Assembly (NCBI RefSeq): GCF_008923185.1
Contig: NZ_WBMT01000014.1
Span: forward strand, 186,001 to 250,000
Direction of reading: 5' to 3'
Origin: Actinomadura rudentiformis
GTDB taxonomy: Bacteria > Actinomycetota > Actinomycetes > Streptosporangiales > Streptosporangiaceae
DNA length: 64,000 nucleotides
The translations under genes and the position numbers were made by a program. Positions 1 through 8,456 of this stretch are shown one piece after another. Under the pieces are notes generated by a model, which was given only the letters and a program-made list of their open reading frames with translations, ran no database searches and had not been told where the DNA came from. Position 1 is the stretch's first letter. Each line of letters starts with the position of its first letter.

Positions 1-48
1 ATGCGCGATGCCGCCGCCTACCTGGCCGAGACGTTCACGGCGCCGTGA
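1..48 (+). CDS. C-terminal end of an upstream gene (partial)
   Basis: Frame 1 is open from the window edge to a TGA at 46-48 and reads MRDAAAYLAETFTAP. The last base of this stop is the first base of the next gene's ATG (TGATG), which is typical translational coupling, so this is probably the tail of a real upstream gene in the same operon. The ATG at position 1 may be internal. Nothing can be said about function from 15 residues. Confidence 0.45.
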   Translation: MRDAAAYLAETFTAP

Positions 49-1289
49 TGGATCCGGCTCTGGTACGCGGCGTCGCGCTGTTCGTGCCCGTCCTGGTGCT
101 GATGGGCCTGCTCCGATACCGGCCGCCGACGCCTGGGGAGATCGCGGCCCTGATCCTGGCCATCTCCTGGAACGCGGTGACGCTGACCGGGGTGAACGTC
201 CTGGCGATCCAGGCCGGCTGGTGGTCGTTCGCCGCAGAAGGCGGCACCTTCGGGGGCGTGCCGCTCGACCTGCTGCTCGGCTGGGCCGTCCTGTGGGGCG
301 GGGTGGCCGTGCAGGCCCTTCGCCGGCTGCCACTGCCGCTGGTCGTGGGCCTGGCGATTTGGATCGACCTTGCCGTGATGCCGCTAGGCGAGCCGGTCCT
401 GCTGCTCGGGAACTCCTGGCTGACCGGCGAGGCGGTCGCGGCCGCCGTGGCGCTGGTGCCAGGGCTGCTCCTGGCGCACTGGACGGTCACCGGACGTCAT
501 CTCATGCTCAGAGTGCTCCTGCAGGCCGTGCTGGCGACCGGCCTCATGGTCGCGCTGCCCACCGCGCTGAGCCGAGTGCCCGACCGTCCCGGCTGGGCGC
601 TCGGCTTGGCGGCCCAACTCATGATCGCCCCTGGGGCGCTGGTCGCAGCCGCGGTCTGGGAGTTCGCGCGGACCGGACGGGGCACGCCCCTCCCCTACGA
701 TCCCCCGGCCCGCCTGGTGACCACCGGCCCGTACGCCTACGTCCGCAACCCCATGCAGACAAGCATGGCCGCCGCGTACCTGATCCTGGGCATGCTGGAC
801 GTGCGCTTCCTCATCGCGGCCGTCGTGGCCCTCTCCTACGGCGCAGGCCTCGCCGCCTGGCACGAGAACGAACAGCTGCACACCAGATACGGCACCGCGT
901 GGATCGCCTACCGGAGCGCCGTCCGACCCTGGCTGCCCCGCTTGCGCCCGTTCCCCGGAATGCAGCCCGCCGTCATCTGGATCGCAGGCGACTGCGACCG
1001 CTGCTCTCCAGTGGCGGCCTGGATCCTCCAACGCCACCCGACCGCCCTGACGGTACGCCCTGCCGAAGATCATCCCGACGGCATTCGCCGCATGGCCTAC
1101 GAACGGGCCGACGGCACCCGCGCCGAAGGCGTCGCCGCCTGGGCCCACGCCGCCGGGCATCTCCACCTAGGGTGGGCGCTGCTCGGCTGGACCCTGAATC
1201 TGCCGGGCCTCAACCACTTCGCACAACTATGCGCCGACACCTTCGGCGCCGGACCCGCCGCACAGCCAGCCCGACGACCGGCAAGGTGA
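48..1289 (+). CDS. Membrane isoprenylcysteine-methyltransferase-like protein fused to a DCC/DUF393-type thiol-redox domain
   Basis: This is a 413-residue membrane protein. Residues 1-215 hold several hydrophobic helices. Around residues 223-240 the segment TTGPYAYVRNPMQTSM is the hallmark of the ICMT/PEMT-like membrane methyltransferase superfamily, which binds S-adenosylmethionine. From about residue 308 to the end the protein changes character: IAGDCDRCS followed by an alternating fold and a late GWTLNLPGLNHFAQL segment matches the DCC1-like thiol-disulfide oxidoreductase family (DUF393), with its CxxC at 315-318. The ATG at 48 was chosen because it overlaps the preceding stop; an in-frame GTG sits three bases upstream. 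Methyl acceptor and redox partner are unknown. The methyltransferase call is firm at superfamily level; the fusion is read directly from one uninterrupted frame. Confidence 0.75.
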   Translation: MDPALVRGVALFVPVLVLMGLLRYRPPTPGEIAALILAISWNAVTLTGVNVLAIQAGWWSFAAEGGTFGGVPLDLLLGWAVLWGGVAVQALRRLPLPLVVGLAIWIDLAVMPLGEPVLLLGNSWLTGEAVAAAVALVPGLLLAHWTVTGRHLMLRVLLQAVLATGLMVALPTALSRVPDRPGWALGLAAQLMIAPGALVAAAVWEFARTGRGTPLPYDPPARLVTTGPYAYVRNPMQTSMAAAYLILGMLDVRFLIAAVVALSYGAGLAAWHENEQLHTRYGTAWIAYRSAVRPWLPRLRPFPGMQPAVIWIAGDCDRCSPVAAWILQRHPTALTVRPAEDHPDGIRRMAYERADGTRAEGVAAWAHAAGHLHLGWALLGWTLNLPGLNHFAQLCADTFGAGPAAQPARRPAR

Positions 1290-1410
1290 ACGCACCGCCA
1301 CCGCCTGCCCGAGGGCGACCACCTCCAGCAGCTGGGCGCTGTCCCAGACGGCCGGGCGGCCTGCGGGCCGATCGGGATTTCCCAGCCGGTAGGGGCGGCC
1401 CTCGCCTCGC

Positions 1411-2415
1411 CTAACGCACGCAGCCGCAGGAGTCGCGGTGCATGAAACGGGGCTTGAGACGGACGGTGCGCGGCGGCTGGTCGGGGTCGGCGATCCGTTC
1501 CGCCAGCAGCTGGACGGAGCGGGTCGCCATCTCCCCGATCGGCTGGGCGATCGCGGTCAGCCTGGGCCGGAAGATGGACGCCCACTCGAAGTCGTCGAAC
1601 ATCGTCAGGGCGACGTCGTCCGGGACGCGTATCCCGCGCTTGTCCAGCGCCCGCATCACCCCGATCGTCATGTGGTTGTTGGCCACGAACAGGGCCGTCG
1701 GCGGGTCGGGCATGTCCATCAGCTCCAGGGCGGCCGCCTCGGCCGCCGTGTCGTTGGACTGTCCCAGCCCGACCAGCGCCGGGTCGAACGCCAGTCCGGA
1801 GCGGGCCAGGCCCGCCTGGTAACCCTTGAAGCGTTCGGTGGAGGTCATCAGTCCCTCCCGGCCGGCGACGATGCCGATCCGCTGATGTCCCAGCTGCGCC
1901 AGATGCACCACAAGGTGGGCGCTGGACTCGATGTTCTCGCTGCCGACCTGGTCGAACCGGGGCGAGGCGCACCGGTCCACCAGGACCGTGGGGATGCTCA
2001 GCTCGTCCAGGTATCGCAGCGCGGCTGACCCGGGCCCGTGCGCCTGGGTGGCCAGGAGGATCCCGTCGACTCGCCGTTGGTGCAGCGCCTGCACGACCTT
2101 CAGCTCCTCTTCGGCGTCGTCGTGGGTGTCGGTGAGCAGCAGGGTGTAGCCGGCGAGCCGCACCTGCGCCTCCAGCGCCGCGACCAGATCGGCGAAGTAG
2201 AAGTTGGAGATGCCCGAGATCGCCAACCCGATCGACTTGGTGCTGGAGGTGACCAGGGAGCGGGCGACGGTGTTCTGGATGTAGCCGGTCGACTCGATCG
2301 CCGCCAGGACCTTCTGCCGGGTCGGGTCGGCCACGAAACGGGTCCCATTGATCACATGCGACACCGTGGAGATCGAAACTCCGGCCTGACGTGCGACATC
2401 GGCCATCGTGGCCAT
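1411..2415 (-). CDS. LacI-family transcriptional regulator of the adjacent sugar operon
   Basis: The 334-residue protein begins MATMADVARQAGVS, the LacI-family helix-turn-helix, with the hinge helix around residues 45-60, followed by a periplasmic-binding-protein-like effector domain. The ATG at 2415 was chosen over the longer open frame because AAGGAG lies just upstream and because homologues start at this motif; a second ATG at 2406 is also possible. It is divergent from the frcBCAK-like operon, and the 113-bp intergenic region carries a perfect 20-bp palindrome of LacI type. It is therefore expected to repress both itself and the transport operon until the sugar or its phosphate binds. The C-terminus DSCGC is cysteine-rich. 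Confidence 0.9.
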   Translation of the reverse strand: MATMADVARQAGVSISTVSHVINGTRFVADPTRQKVLAAIESTGYIQNTVARSLVTSSTKSIGLAISGISNFYFADLVAALEAQVRLAGYTLLLTDTHDDAEEELKVVQALHQRRVDGILLATQAHGPGSAALRYLDELSIPTVLVDRCASPRFDQVGSENIESSAHLVVHLAQLGHQRIGIVAGREGLMTSTERFKGYQAGLARSGLAFDPALVGLGQSNDTAAEAAALELMDMPDPPTALFVANNHMTIGVMRALDKRGIRVPDDVALTMFDDFEWASIFRPRLTAIAQPIGEMATRSVQLLAERIADPDQPPRTVRLKPRFMHRDSCGCVR

Positions 2416-2432
2416 ACTGGACTCCTTGATCA

Positions 2433-2464
2433 AAGCGTTTGCGCAAACGCTTGCGCGAACGTTT
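2433..2464. promoter_or_regulatory. Tandem overlapping LacI-type operators
   Basis: Positions 2433-2452 read AAGCGTTTGCGCAAACGCTT, a perfect 20-bp palindrome centred on CG. A second imperfect palindrome (about 2445-2464, AAACGCTTGCGCGAACGTTT) shares half of the first site. The CG-centred form is typical of LacI/GalR-family operators. The pair sits in the divergent region 18 bp upstream of the regulator start and about 65 bp upstream of the SBP start, so it could control both directions. Confidence 0.8.
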
Positions 2465-2528
2465 TCGTGTGAGCAAGATAACGCCACGCAAACCCGGGGC
2501 GAAACCCCGTCATCTCCGAGGAGAAATC

Positions 2529-3548
2529 ATGATCCGCAGAGGCATCGCCTTCGCCGCGATCGGAGCGCTCGCGCTCACCGCAGCCGCCTGTGGTGAAGGC
2601 TCGAAGGGGTCCGGCTCCGGCGGCACCCCCAAGGTCGGGCTGATCACCAAGACCGAGACCAACCCGTTCTTCGTCAAGATGCGCGAGGGCGCGCAGAAGC
2701 AGGCCGCCGCCGACGGCCTGCAGCTCATGACCGCCGCCGGCAAGTTCGACGGCGACAACGAGAGCCAGGTCACCGCGATCGAGAACATGGTCGCGGCGGG
2801 CGTCAAGGGCATCCTCATCACCCCGAGCGACACCAAGGCGATCATCCCCGCGATCGCCAAGGCCCGTGCCAAGGACGTGCTGGTCATCGCGCTGGACACG
2901 CCGACCGATCCGCAGGACGGCACCGACGCGCTGTTCGCCACCGACAACTTCAAGGCCGGTGAGCTGATCGGCCAGTACGCCAAGGCCAAGTCCGCCGGCA
3001 CCACCCCGAAGATCGCCATGCTCGACCTCGCGCCGGGCGTCAGCGTCGGCATCCTGCGCCACAACGGCTTCCTCAAGGGCTTCGGCGCGGCCAACGTCGA
3101 CGCCAAGGCCAGCAAGGCCGTCACCGCGCCCCAGGTCGTCTGCGCCGCCGACACCGCCGGTGACCAGGCCAAGGGGCAGAGCGCGATGGAGACCTGCCTG
3201 CAGAAGGCGCCCGACCTCAACATCGTCTACACCATCAACGAGCCCGCCGCGCTCGGCGCCTACACCGCACTCAAGGCCAAGGGGCTCGAGAAGAAGGTGC
3301 TGATCGTCTCGGTCGACGGCGGCTGCACCGGCGTCAAGGGCGTCAAGGACGGCCAGATCGCCGCGACCTCGCAGCAGTACCCGCTGAAGATGGCCTCGCT
3401 GGGCGTGGACGCCGTCGCCAAGTTCGCCAAGGACGGCACCAAGGCCACCGGCTACACCGACACCGGCGTCACTCTGATCACCGACAAGTCGGTGCCGGGC
3501 GTGGAGGCCAAGGACACCGCCTTCGGCCTGCAGAACTGCTGGGGGTGA
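2529..3548 (+). CDS. frcB: Sugar (fructose-type) ABC transporter substrate-binding lipoprotein
   Basis: The 339-residue lipoprotein has a basic N-terminus, a hydrophobic stretch and the lipobox LTAAAC (Cys about residue 20), followed by a Gly/Ser linker. The mature part is a type-I periplasmic binding protein: GLITKTETNPFFVKM near the start and ILITPSDTKAI and VIALDTPTDP further on resemble the FrcB fructose-binding protein of rhizobia. The start ATG at 2529 has GAGGAG at 2518-2523. It is first in a four-gene operon with permease, ATPase and a PfkB kinase, the frcBCAK order. Fructose is the best guess by family and context; ribose or another pentose/hexose is not excluded. Confidence 0.85.
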   Translation: MIRRGIAFAAIGALALTAAACGEGSKGSGSGGTPKVGLITKTETNPFFVKMREGAQKQAAADGLQLMTAAGKFDGDNESQVTAIENMVAAGVKGILITPSDTKAIIPAIAKARAKDVLVIALDTPTDPQDGTDALFATDNFKAGELIGQYAKAKSAGTTPKIAMLDLAPGVSVGILRHNGFLKGFGAANVDAKASKAVTAPQVVCAADTAGDQAKGQSAMETCLQKAPDLNIVYTINEPAALGAYTALKAKGLEKKVLIVSVDGGCTGVKGVKDGQIAATSQQYPLKMASLGVDAVAKFAKDGTKATGYTDTGVTLITDKSVPGVEAKDTAFGLQNCWG

Positions 3549-4558
3549 GCACCGTGACCTCATCCCCAGCCAGTTCCGTCGCCAGCCGGCTGCGGGCCGT
3601 CTCCCCGCGGCTGGCGATCCCCGCCGGCTCCACCATCGGGCCCATCGTGGCCTTCCTGCTGGCGTGCGCCTTCTTCACCACCCAGTCCTCGCAGTTCCTG
3701 TCGGGCGGCAACCTGGCCCTGGTGATCCAGCAGGTCATGGTCGTCGGCACCCTGGCCATCGGCCAGACCCTGATCATCCTGACCGCCGGGATCGACCTGT
3801 CCTGTGGCGCGATCATGGCGTTCGGCGGGATCGTCATGGCCAAGCTGGCCGTGGACACCGGGATGCCGCCGCTGCTGGCGATCGCCGCCGGGATCACGGT
3901 GTGCGCCTCGTTCGGCCTCATCAACGGGCTGCTGGTCACGCGGGTGTCGCTGCCGCCGTTCATCGTCACCCTCGGCATGCTCAACGTGGCGTTCGCGCTC
4001 ACGCACATCTACTCCGACGAGCAGACCATCAGCGGGCTGCCCTCAGAGCTGACCGCGCTCGGCAACACCTTCCCGCTCGGCAGGACCGACGTCACCTACG
4101 GCTCGGTGCTGATGCTGGTGCTGTTCGCGGTGTTCGCCTACATCCTCGGCCAGACGGCCTGGGGCAAGCACGTGTACGCCGTCGGCAACGCCCCTGAGGC
4201 CGCCCGCCTCACCGGCATCCCCGTCCGGCGCCGCCTGCTGGCCGTGTACACGATCGCCGGCGCGGTGTACGGGATCGCGGCGCTGCTGCTCATCGCCCGC
4301 ACCGGCGTCGGTGACCCCAAGGCCGGCCAGACCGACAACCTCGACTCCATCACCGCGGTCGTGCTGGGTGGCACGTCCCTGTTCGGCGGGCGCGGCCTGG
4401 TCATCGGAACGCTGATCGGCGCGCTGCTGGTCGGGGTCATCCGCAACGGCCTCCAGTTGATGGGGGTGCCGTCGATCTACCAGATCCTCATCACCGGCAT
4501 CCTGGTGATCCTGGCGGTGACCGTCGACCAGCTCTCCCGCAAGAGGTCCCAGCGATGA
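3545..4558 (+). CDS. frcC: Sugar ABC transporter permease (FrcC/RbsC type)
   Basis: The 337-residue polytopic membrane protein has about eight to ten hydrophobic segments. The segment ILTAGIDLSCGAIMAF and the later AVVLGGTSLFGGRG are diagnostic of RbsC/FrcC-like permeases of the carbohydrate uptake 2 (CUT2) family. The GTG start at 3545 overlaps the FrcB stop by 4 bp, so translation is coupled. With FrcA it would form the transmembrane channel that accepts sugar from the lipoprotein FrcB. Confidence 0.9.
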   Translation: MSTVTSSPASSVASRLRAVSPRLAIPAGSTIGPIVAFLLACAFFTTQSSQFLSGGNLALVIQQVMVVGTLAIGQTLIILTAGIDLSCGAIMAFGGIVMAKLAVDTGMPPLLAIAAGITVCASFGLINGLLVTRVSLPPFIVTLGMLNVAFALTHIYSDEQTISGLPSELTALGNTFPLGRTDVTYGSVLMLVLFAVFAYILGQTAWGKHVYAVGNAPEAARLTGIPVRRRLLAVYTIAGAVYGIAALLLIARTGVGDPKAGQTDNLDSITAVVLGGTSLFGGRGLVIGTLIGALLVGVIRNGLQLMGVPSIYQILITGILVILAVTVDQLSRKRSQR

Positions 4559-5382
4559 ACCAGAAACCAGCGGCAGACGAGAAACAATCGGCGACCCAGG
4601 AAGCCGGGACGAACGAGGAGACCGGCTTGGTCCAACCGGTCATGAAGGCGCGTGGTCTGGTCCAGCGGTACGGGCCCGTCACCGCGCTGGACGGCTGCGA
4701 CTTCGACCTGCTGCCCGGCGAGGTGCTGGCCGTCATCGGCGACAACGGCGCCGGCAAGTCCTCCCTGATCAAGGCGTTGACCGGGGCGGCCCGTCCCGAC
4801 GAGGGACAGATCTGGCTCGACGGCAAGGAGGTGCACTTCAAGTCGCCGCTGGACGCCCGCCGCCAGGGCATCGAGACCGTCTACCAGAACCTGGCCGTCG
4901 CTCCCGCCCTCGACATCGCCAGCAACCTGTATCTGGGCCGCGAGAAGCGCCGCAAGGGCGTGCTCGGCACCGTGTTCCGGATGCTCGACAAGCCGGCGAT
5001 GAAGACAGCCTCAGCCCGGCATATGGCCGAGCTCAACATCGGCCTGCAGTCCATGGGCGGCGCGGTGGAGAACCTGTCGGGCGGGCAGCGTCAAGGTGTC
5101 GCCGTCGCCCGCGCCGCCGCGTGGGCCAGCCATGTCGTCATCATGGACGAGCCGACCGCCGCGCTGGGCGTCAAGGAGTCCGCCCAGGTGCTGGAACTGA
5201 TCGGCAAGGTGCGCGAGCGCGGCCTGCCGGTCGTGCTGATCAGCCACAACATGCCGCACGTGTTCGAGATCGCCGACCGGATCCACATCCAGCGGCTCGG
5301 CCGCCGCGCGGGCGTGGTGAAGCCGTCAGACCATACGATGTCGGATGTTGTCGCGATCATGACCGGAGCCGTCCAAATATGA
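4555..5382 (+). CDS. frcA: Sugar ABC transporter ATP-binding protein (single ABC domain, FrcA type)
   Basis: The 275-residue cytoplasmic ATPase has Walker A GDNGAGKSS, signature LSGGQRQ, Walker B VVIMDEPTAAL and the H-loop ISHN. Many CUT2 ATPases (RbsA, XylG) carry two fused ABC domains; this one has a single domain, as FrcA does, supporting the fructose-type assignment. A charged N-terminal extension of about 25 residues precedes the ABC fold. The ATG at 4555 overlaps the permease stop by 4 bp (ATGA). Confidence 0.9.
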   Translation: MNQKPAADEKQSATQEAGTNEETGLVQPVMKARGLVQRYGPVTALDGCDFDLLPGEVLAVIGDNGAGKSSLIKALTGAARPDEGQIWLDGKEVHFKSPLDARRQGIETVYQNLAVAPALDIASNLYLGREKRRKGVLGTVFRMLDKPAMKTASARHMAELNIGLQSMGGAVENLSGGQRQGVAVARAAAWASHVVIMDEPTAALGVKESAQVLELIGKVRERGLPVVLISHNMPHVFEIADRIHIQRLGRRAGVVKPSDHTMSDVVAIMTGAVQI

Positions 5383-6311
5383 TCACGGTCATCGGGGAGA
5401 CCGTGGCGGACACCTTCGTGCCCGCCCACCAGCCCACGCCGGGCGCACTCGACCTGCGAGTGCGCCCGGGCGGCGGGCCTGCCAACACCGCCGTCGCGCT
5501 CGGCAGGCTCGGAGCACCCGTCACCTTCGCCGGCCGGATCCCGGCCGGCCCGCTCGGCGACCTGCTCCGCGCCTACCTCAGCGACTCCGACGTCGACCTG
5601 TCCCGGGCCGTCACCGCCGCCGAACAGGCGACGCTGGCGCTGGCGGCCGTCGACGGGGACGGCCACGCGCAGTACTCCTTCTACGCCAACGGCACGGCCG
5701 ACTTCCAATGGACCACCGAGGAGCTCGCCGCGGCCACACCTTCCGAAGCGGCCTGCGTCCACGCCGGGTCACTGGCCCTGGCGCTGGAGCCCAGCGGTCC
5801 ACTGATCGAAAAGCTGCTGCACGAACGCCGCACCACGACGACGATCTCGATCGACCCCAACATCCGCCCCGGCATCGTCCCCGCCGAACGGTACCGCCGC
5901 CTGCTGCCCGGCTGGACCTCGGCCGCCGACGTGTTCCGGCTCAGCTCCGACGACCTGGCCGTGCTGCGCCCCGGAGCGAGCCTGCCGCAGGCATGCGACG
6001 ACTGGCACGCCGACGGCGTCCGCCTCGTCGTCATCACCTGCGGAGCCGACGGCGCCTACGCCTCCCTGGACGGGCAGCGTTTCCAGGTCCCCGCCCGGCC
6101 CGTCACCCCGGTCGACACCGTCGGCGCCGGTGACGCCTTCACCGCCGGCCTGCTCTACCGCCTCCACACCGGCGGAGCCCTCCGCGAACGTCTCGCCGAC
6201 CTCACCCCCGACCTGCTCATCAGGGCGCTGACCTTCGCCTCCGACGTCGCCGCCGAAACCTGCCGCAAACAGGGGGCGGACCCGCCCCGCCTCGCCGACC
6301 TGGCAGCCTGA
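5379..6311 (+). CDS. frcK: PfkB-family sugar kinase
   Basis: The 310-residue ribokinase/PfkB-family kinase opens with MITVIGETVADTFV, has the Gly-rich PGGGPANTAVALGRLGA near residues 30-45 and the catalytic second signature DTVGAGDAFTAG near residue 247, where the Asp is the catalytic base. The ATG at 5379 overlaps the ATPase stop by 4 bp, making it the last gene of the operon. By analogy with frcK it should phosphorylate the incoming sugar. The substrate is inferred from the neighbours; the family assignment is secure. Confidence 0.85.
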   Translation: MITVIGETVADTFVPAHQPTPGALDLRVRPGGGPANTAVALGRLGAPVTFAGRIPAGPLGDLLRAYLSDSDVDLSRAVTAAEQATLALAAVDGDGHAQYSFYANGTADFQWTTEELAAATPSEAACVHAGSLALALEPSGPLIEKLLHERRTTTTISIDPNIRPGIVPAERYRRLLPGWTSAADVFRLSSDDLAVLRPGASLPQACDDWHADGVRLVVITCGADGAYASLDGQRFQVPARPVTPVDTVGAGDAFTAGLLYRLHTGGALRERLADLTPDLLIRALTFASDVAAETCRKQGADPPRLADLAA

Positions 6312-6328
6312 ACGCAGGCCTACTGCGT
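6312..6328. terminator. Short hairpin bridging two convergent gene ends
   Basis: ACGCAG and CTGCGT form a 6-bp stem around a 5-nt loop, exactly between and across the ends of the kinase gene and the convergent hydrolase gene, whose stops are 8 bp apart. It could act as a compact bidirectional terminator, but the stem is short and has no T-tract. Confidence 0.35.
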
Positions 6329-7162
6329 GGACGTCGAGGTGAGGAATTGTCCGATTTCGCTCGCCACGATTTCGGGCTCGTCCAGCATCGACAGCACGTA
6401 GGCCCCGGGTACTTCGGCGTACCGCCCGGCGGGCAGGAGATCGGCCAGGCGGCGGCCGTGTTCGGGGGGCATCACGCGGTTGTCGGGTGACCAGAGCACG
6501 AGTGCCTCACCGGTAAACCGGGATAGTTGCCGGGTGGCATGGATGAGCTCGTGCCCGTTGTACGGGCTGCGGCAGTAGGCGAGCAGGTCGCCGCGTACGG
6601 CGGGGTCACGCAGGACCGGCTCGGTCCAGCGGTGGATCAGGTCGTCGGGTACCGGTCGGCGCGCCATCTGTCCGAACAGCATGGGCAGCCGGCGAAGGGA
6701 GCGGATGCGCAGCTGGCGGGCGGCGAACTGGAGTCCGCCGGGGAGCCGGACCGCGACCGTGAGCAGCTTGCCCGGCAGGCCGGGCGGGAAGTTGTCGAAC
6801 GCCTCGCACGGCAGGATCACCTGCCGGGCGACACGCTGGTCTCGGCCGTAGGCGGTGAGGAACAGCGACCCGCCCCAGTCGCTGTGCACCAGGGTGATGT
6901 CCTGCAGGTCCAGGGCGTCGAGGAAGTCTGCGACCAGGTCGACCTGCCCGCGCAGTGTGAGGTCGGTGCCCGGCTTCATCGCCTTGCGATGGGACCCCAG
7001 CGGCAGAACGGGCCGCACATACCGGAAGCCCTCCGGCAGGAGCGGCAGGACCCGGTCCCAGACCGTGTGGTCCATCAGCAACCCGTGAAGCAGGACCACC
7101 GCGGGGCCGGACCCGGCCTCGTCGTACTCCAGGATCCCTCCTGGCACCTCGACGTTCCGCAT
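6320..7162 (-). CDS. Alpha/beta-fold hydrolase with Asp at the nucleophile position
   Basis: The 280-residue protein has the alpha/beta-hydrolase opening VVLLHGLLMDHTVWDR (oxyanion HG motif) and the nucleophile elbow LVHSDWGGS. The elbow carries Asp rather than Ser, as in haloalkane dehalogenases. The region where the catalytic His normally lies reads VPGAYVLSMLDEPE, so the usual GH pair is replaced by YV. The ATG at 7162 has AAGGAGG upstream. It is divergent from a TetR regulator, and the two genes share a large palindrome, so it is probably the TetR target. Either the His is supplied from elsewhere or the enzyme is not a standard triad hydrolase; substrate unknown. Confidence 0.75.
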   Translation of the reverse strand: MRNVEVPGGILEYDEAGSGPAVVLLHGLLMDHTVWDRVLPLLPEGFRYVRPVLPLGSHRKAMKPGTDLTLRGQVDLVADFLDALDLQDITLVHSDWGGSLFLTAYGRDQRVARQVILPCEAFDNFPPGLPGKLLTVAVRLPGGLQFAARQLRIRSLRRLPMLFGQMARRPVPDDLIHRWTEPVLRDPAVRGDLLAYCRSPYNGHELIHATRQLSRFTGEALVLWSPDNRVMPPEHGRRLADLLPAGRYAEVPGAYVLSMLDEPEIVASEIGQFLTSTSTQ

Positions 7163-7175
7163 GGCGTCCTCCTTA

Positions 7176-7207
7176 CTAGAACGATCTCTCTAGAGAGACT
7201 GTTCTAG
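7176..7207. promoter_or_regulatory. 32-bp near-perfect palindrome, TetR operator
   Basis: The outer arms CTAGAAC and GTTCTAG and the inner core TCTCTCTAGAGAGA pair 14 of 16 positions around a TA centre at 7191/7192. It occupies more than half of the 54-bp space between the divergent hydrolase and TetR genes and must overlap their promoters. Size and symmetry fit a TetR-family operator bound by two dimers. Confidence 0.8.
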
Positions 7208-7216
7208 CATGGTGCC

Positions 7217-7816
7217 ATGAAAACCGACGAGCGGATCGTGCTCGCGATGGCGGAGTTGTTGCGCGTGCAGGGATACACGGCCACGGGCGTCAACCAGCTC
7301 GCTCGCGCCGCGCAGGCGCCGACCGGCTCCATCTACCACCACTTCCGCGGAGGAAAGCGCGAGATCGCGGCGGCTGCACTGCGCCAGATGGGCAACGCCT
7401 ACATCCAGCTGCTGCCGTTGCTGCTCGATGCGCACGAGGATCTGGCGACCGGAGTGGAGGCCGCCTTCGCCGCGGCCGCTGAGGACATGCGCACCACCGG
7501 CTGGGCGAACATGTGCCCGGTCGGCTCCGTCACCGGTGAGGTCGCCGACACCGAGCCCGTCCTGCGTGAGGTCGCCGCGGAGGTCATGGAGCACTGGGTG
7601 CAGGAGGGCGTGCGCTACTTCACCGGGCGCGGGCTGCCCGAAGCCGAAGCCCGCAACGTGACGTTCGCCGTGCTCACGGCACTCGAAGGAGCGTTCACCC
7701 TGGCCCGGGCACTGCGCTCCACCGAGCCGCTCCTCACCGCCGGCCGCACGGTCGCGGCCTACCTCGCCTCCCTTGATTCACCGGCGGACGTGCCGTCCAC
7801 TCCGAACAGCCGCTAG
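7217..7816 (+). CDS. TetR-family transcriptional repressor (LmrA/YxaF-like)
   Basis: The 199-residue protein has an N-terminal TetR HTH: RVQGYTATGVNQLARAAQ followed by TGSIYHHFRGGK (residues about 14-48). The ligand-binding half contains a WANMCPVGSVTGEVA-like stretch characteristic of the LmrA/YxaF-type TetR C-terminal domain. It is divergent from the alpha/beta hydrolase with a 32-bp operator between them, so autoregulation and repression of the hydrolase are likely. Ligand unknown. It ends 3 bp before the convergent ferritin-like gene. Confidence 0.9.
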   Translation: MKTDERIVLAMAELLRVQGYTATGVNQLARAAQAPTGSIYHHFRGGKREIAAAALRQMGNAYIQLLPLLLDAHEDLATGVEAAFAAAAEDMRTTGWANMCPVGSVTGEVADTEPVLREVAAEVMEHWVQEGVRYFTGRGLPEAEARNVTFAVLTALEGAFTLARALRSTEPLLTAGRTVAAYLASLDSPADVPSTPNSR

Positions 7817-7819
7817 GCG

Positions 7820-8353
7820 TCAGATGCCGAGGAGGTCCACCAGGTCGTCGGCGTGTTCCTCCTCTTCCTCCAGGATCGACTCCATCAGCCGGCGGGTGGT
7901 CGGGTCGCCGTCGCCCAGCCACCGGATGATCTCCTGGTAGGTGGAGATGACGATGCGCTCGGCTTCGAGGTTGTCGCGCAGCATGGTGGTCAGGTCGCTG
8001 TCGGGCGGCGTGGTGTAGTCGGTGTGGGAACGTTCGGCGAGCTTGGCGGGATCGAAGTCGGGCGACCCGCCGAGCTGGCTGATCCGCTCGGCCGCGCGCA
8101 GCGCGTGGTGCATCTCCTCCTTGGCGTGCTCGGTGAACTCGGCCGTCACCTGCGCGCGGTCGATGCCGGTGGCGCAGATCGCGTGACGGGTGTAGCGCAG
8201 CCAGCAGACGACCTCGGTCGCGACGACGTCGTTGAGCACCTCGATGACGCGGTCCGTCCGGTGCCCGTAGGTGCCGGTGACCGGCCCGGCGTCCATCTTC
8301 TGGCGGACCTGCTCGCGGATTCGGCTGACGTCGAGGACGAAGTCGTCGGTCAT
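7820..8353 (-). CDS. Bacterioferritin-like diiron protein
   Basis: The 177-residue four-helix-bundle protein has ligand motifs placed as in bacterioferritin: Glu in ATEVVCWLRY, ExxH in KEEMHH, Glu in DNLEAERIV and ExxH in EEEEEHADDL near the C-terminus. A complete ferroxidase centre is therefore predicted. The ATG at 8353 (MTDDFVLDVSRI) is preferred over the longer frame, whose first about 29 residues are basic and not ferritin-like; the upstream ribosome site is weak. Role: iron oxidation and storage or peroxide detoxification. It lies downstream of, and in the same direction as, a LysR gene (103-bp gap). Confidence 0.8.
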   Translation of the reverse strand: MTDDFVLDVSRIREQVRQKMDAGPVTGTYGHRTDRVIEVLNDVVATEVVCWLRYTRHAICATGIDRAQVTAEFTEHAKEEMHHALRAAERISQLGGSPDFDPAKLAERSHTDYTTPPDSDLTTMLRDNLEAERIVISTYQEIIRWLGDGDPTTRRLMESILEEEEEHADDLVDLLGI

Positions 8354-8456
8354 GGAAGGGCTCCCTGGCGGGCTCGAGGAACGGACGCCTCGTTGATTCC
8401 CGGACGCGGTCCAAGGGAGGGGCCGGAAGCGGTAAAGCACCGAGCATGATCACCTG

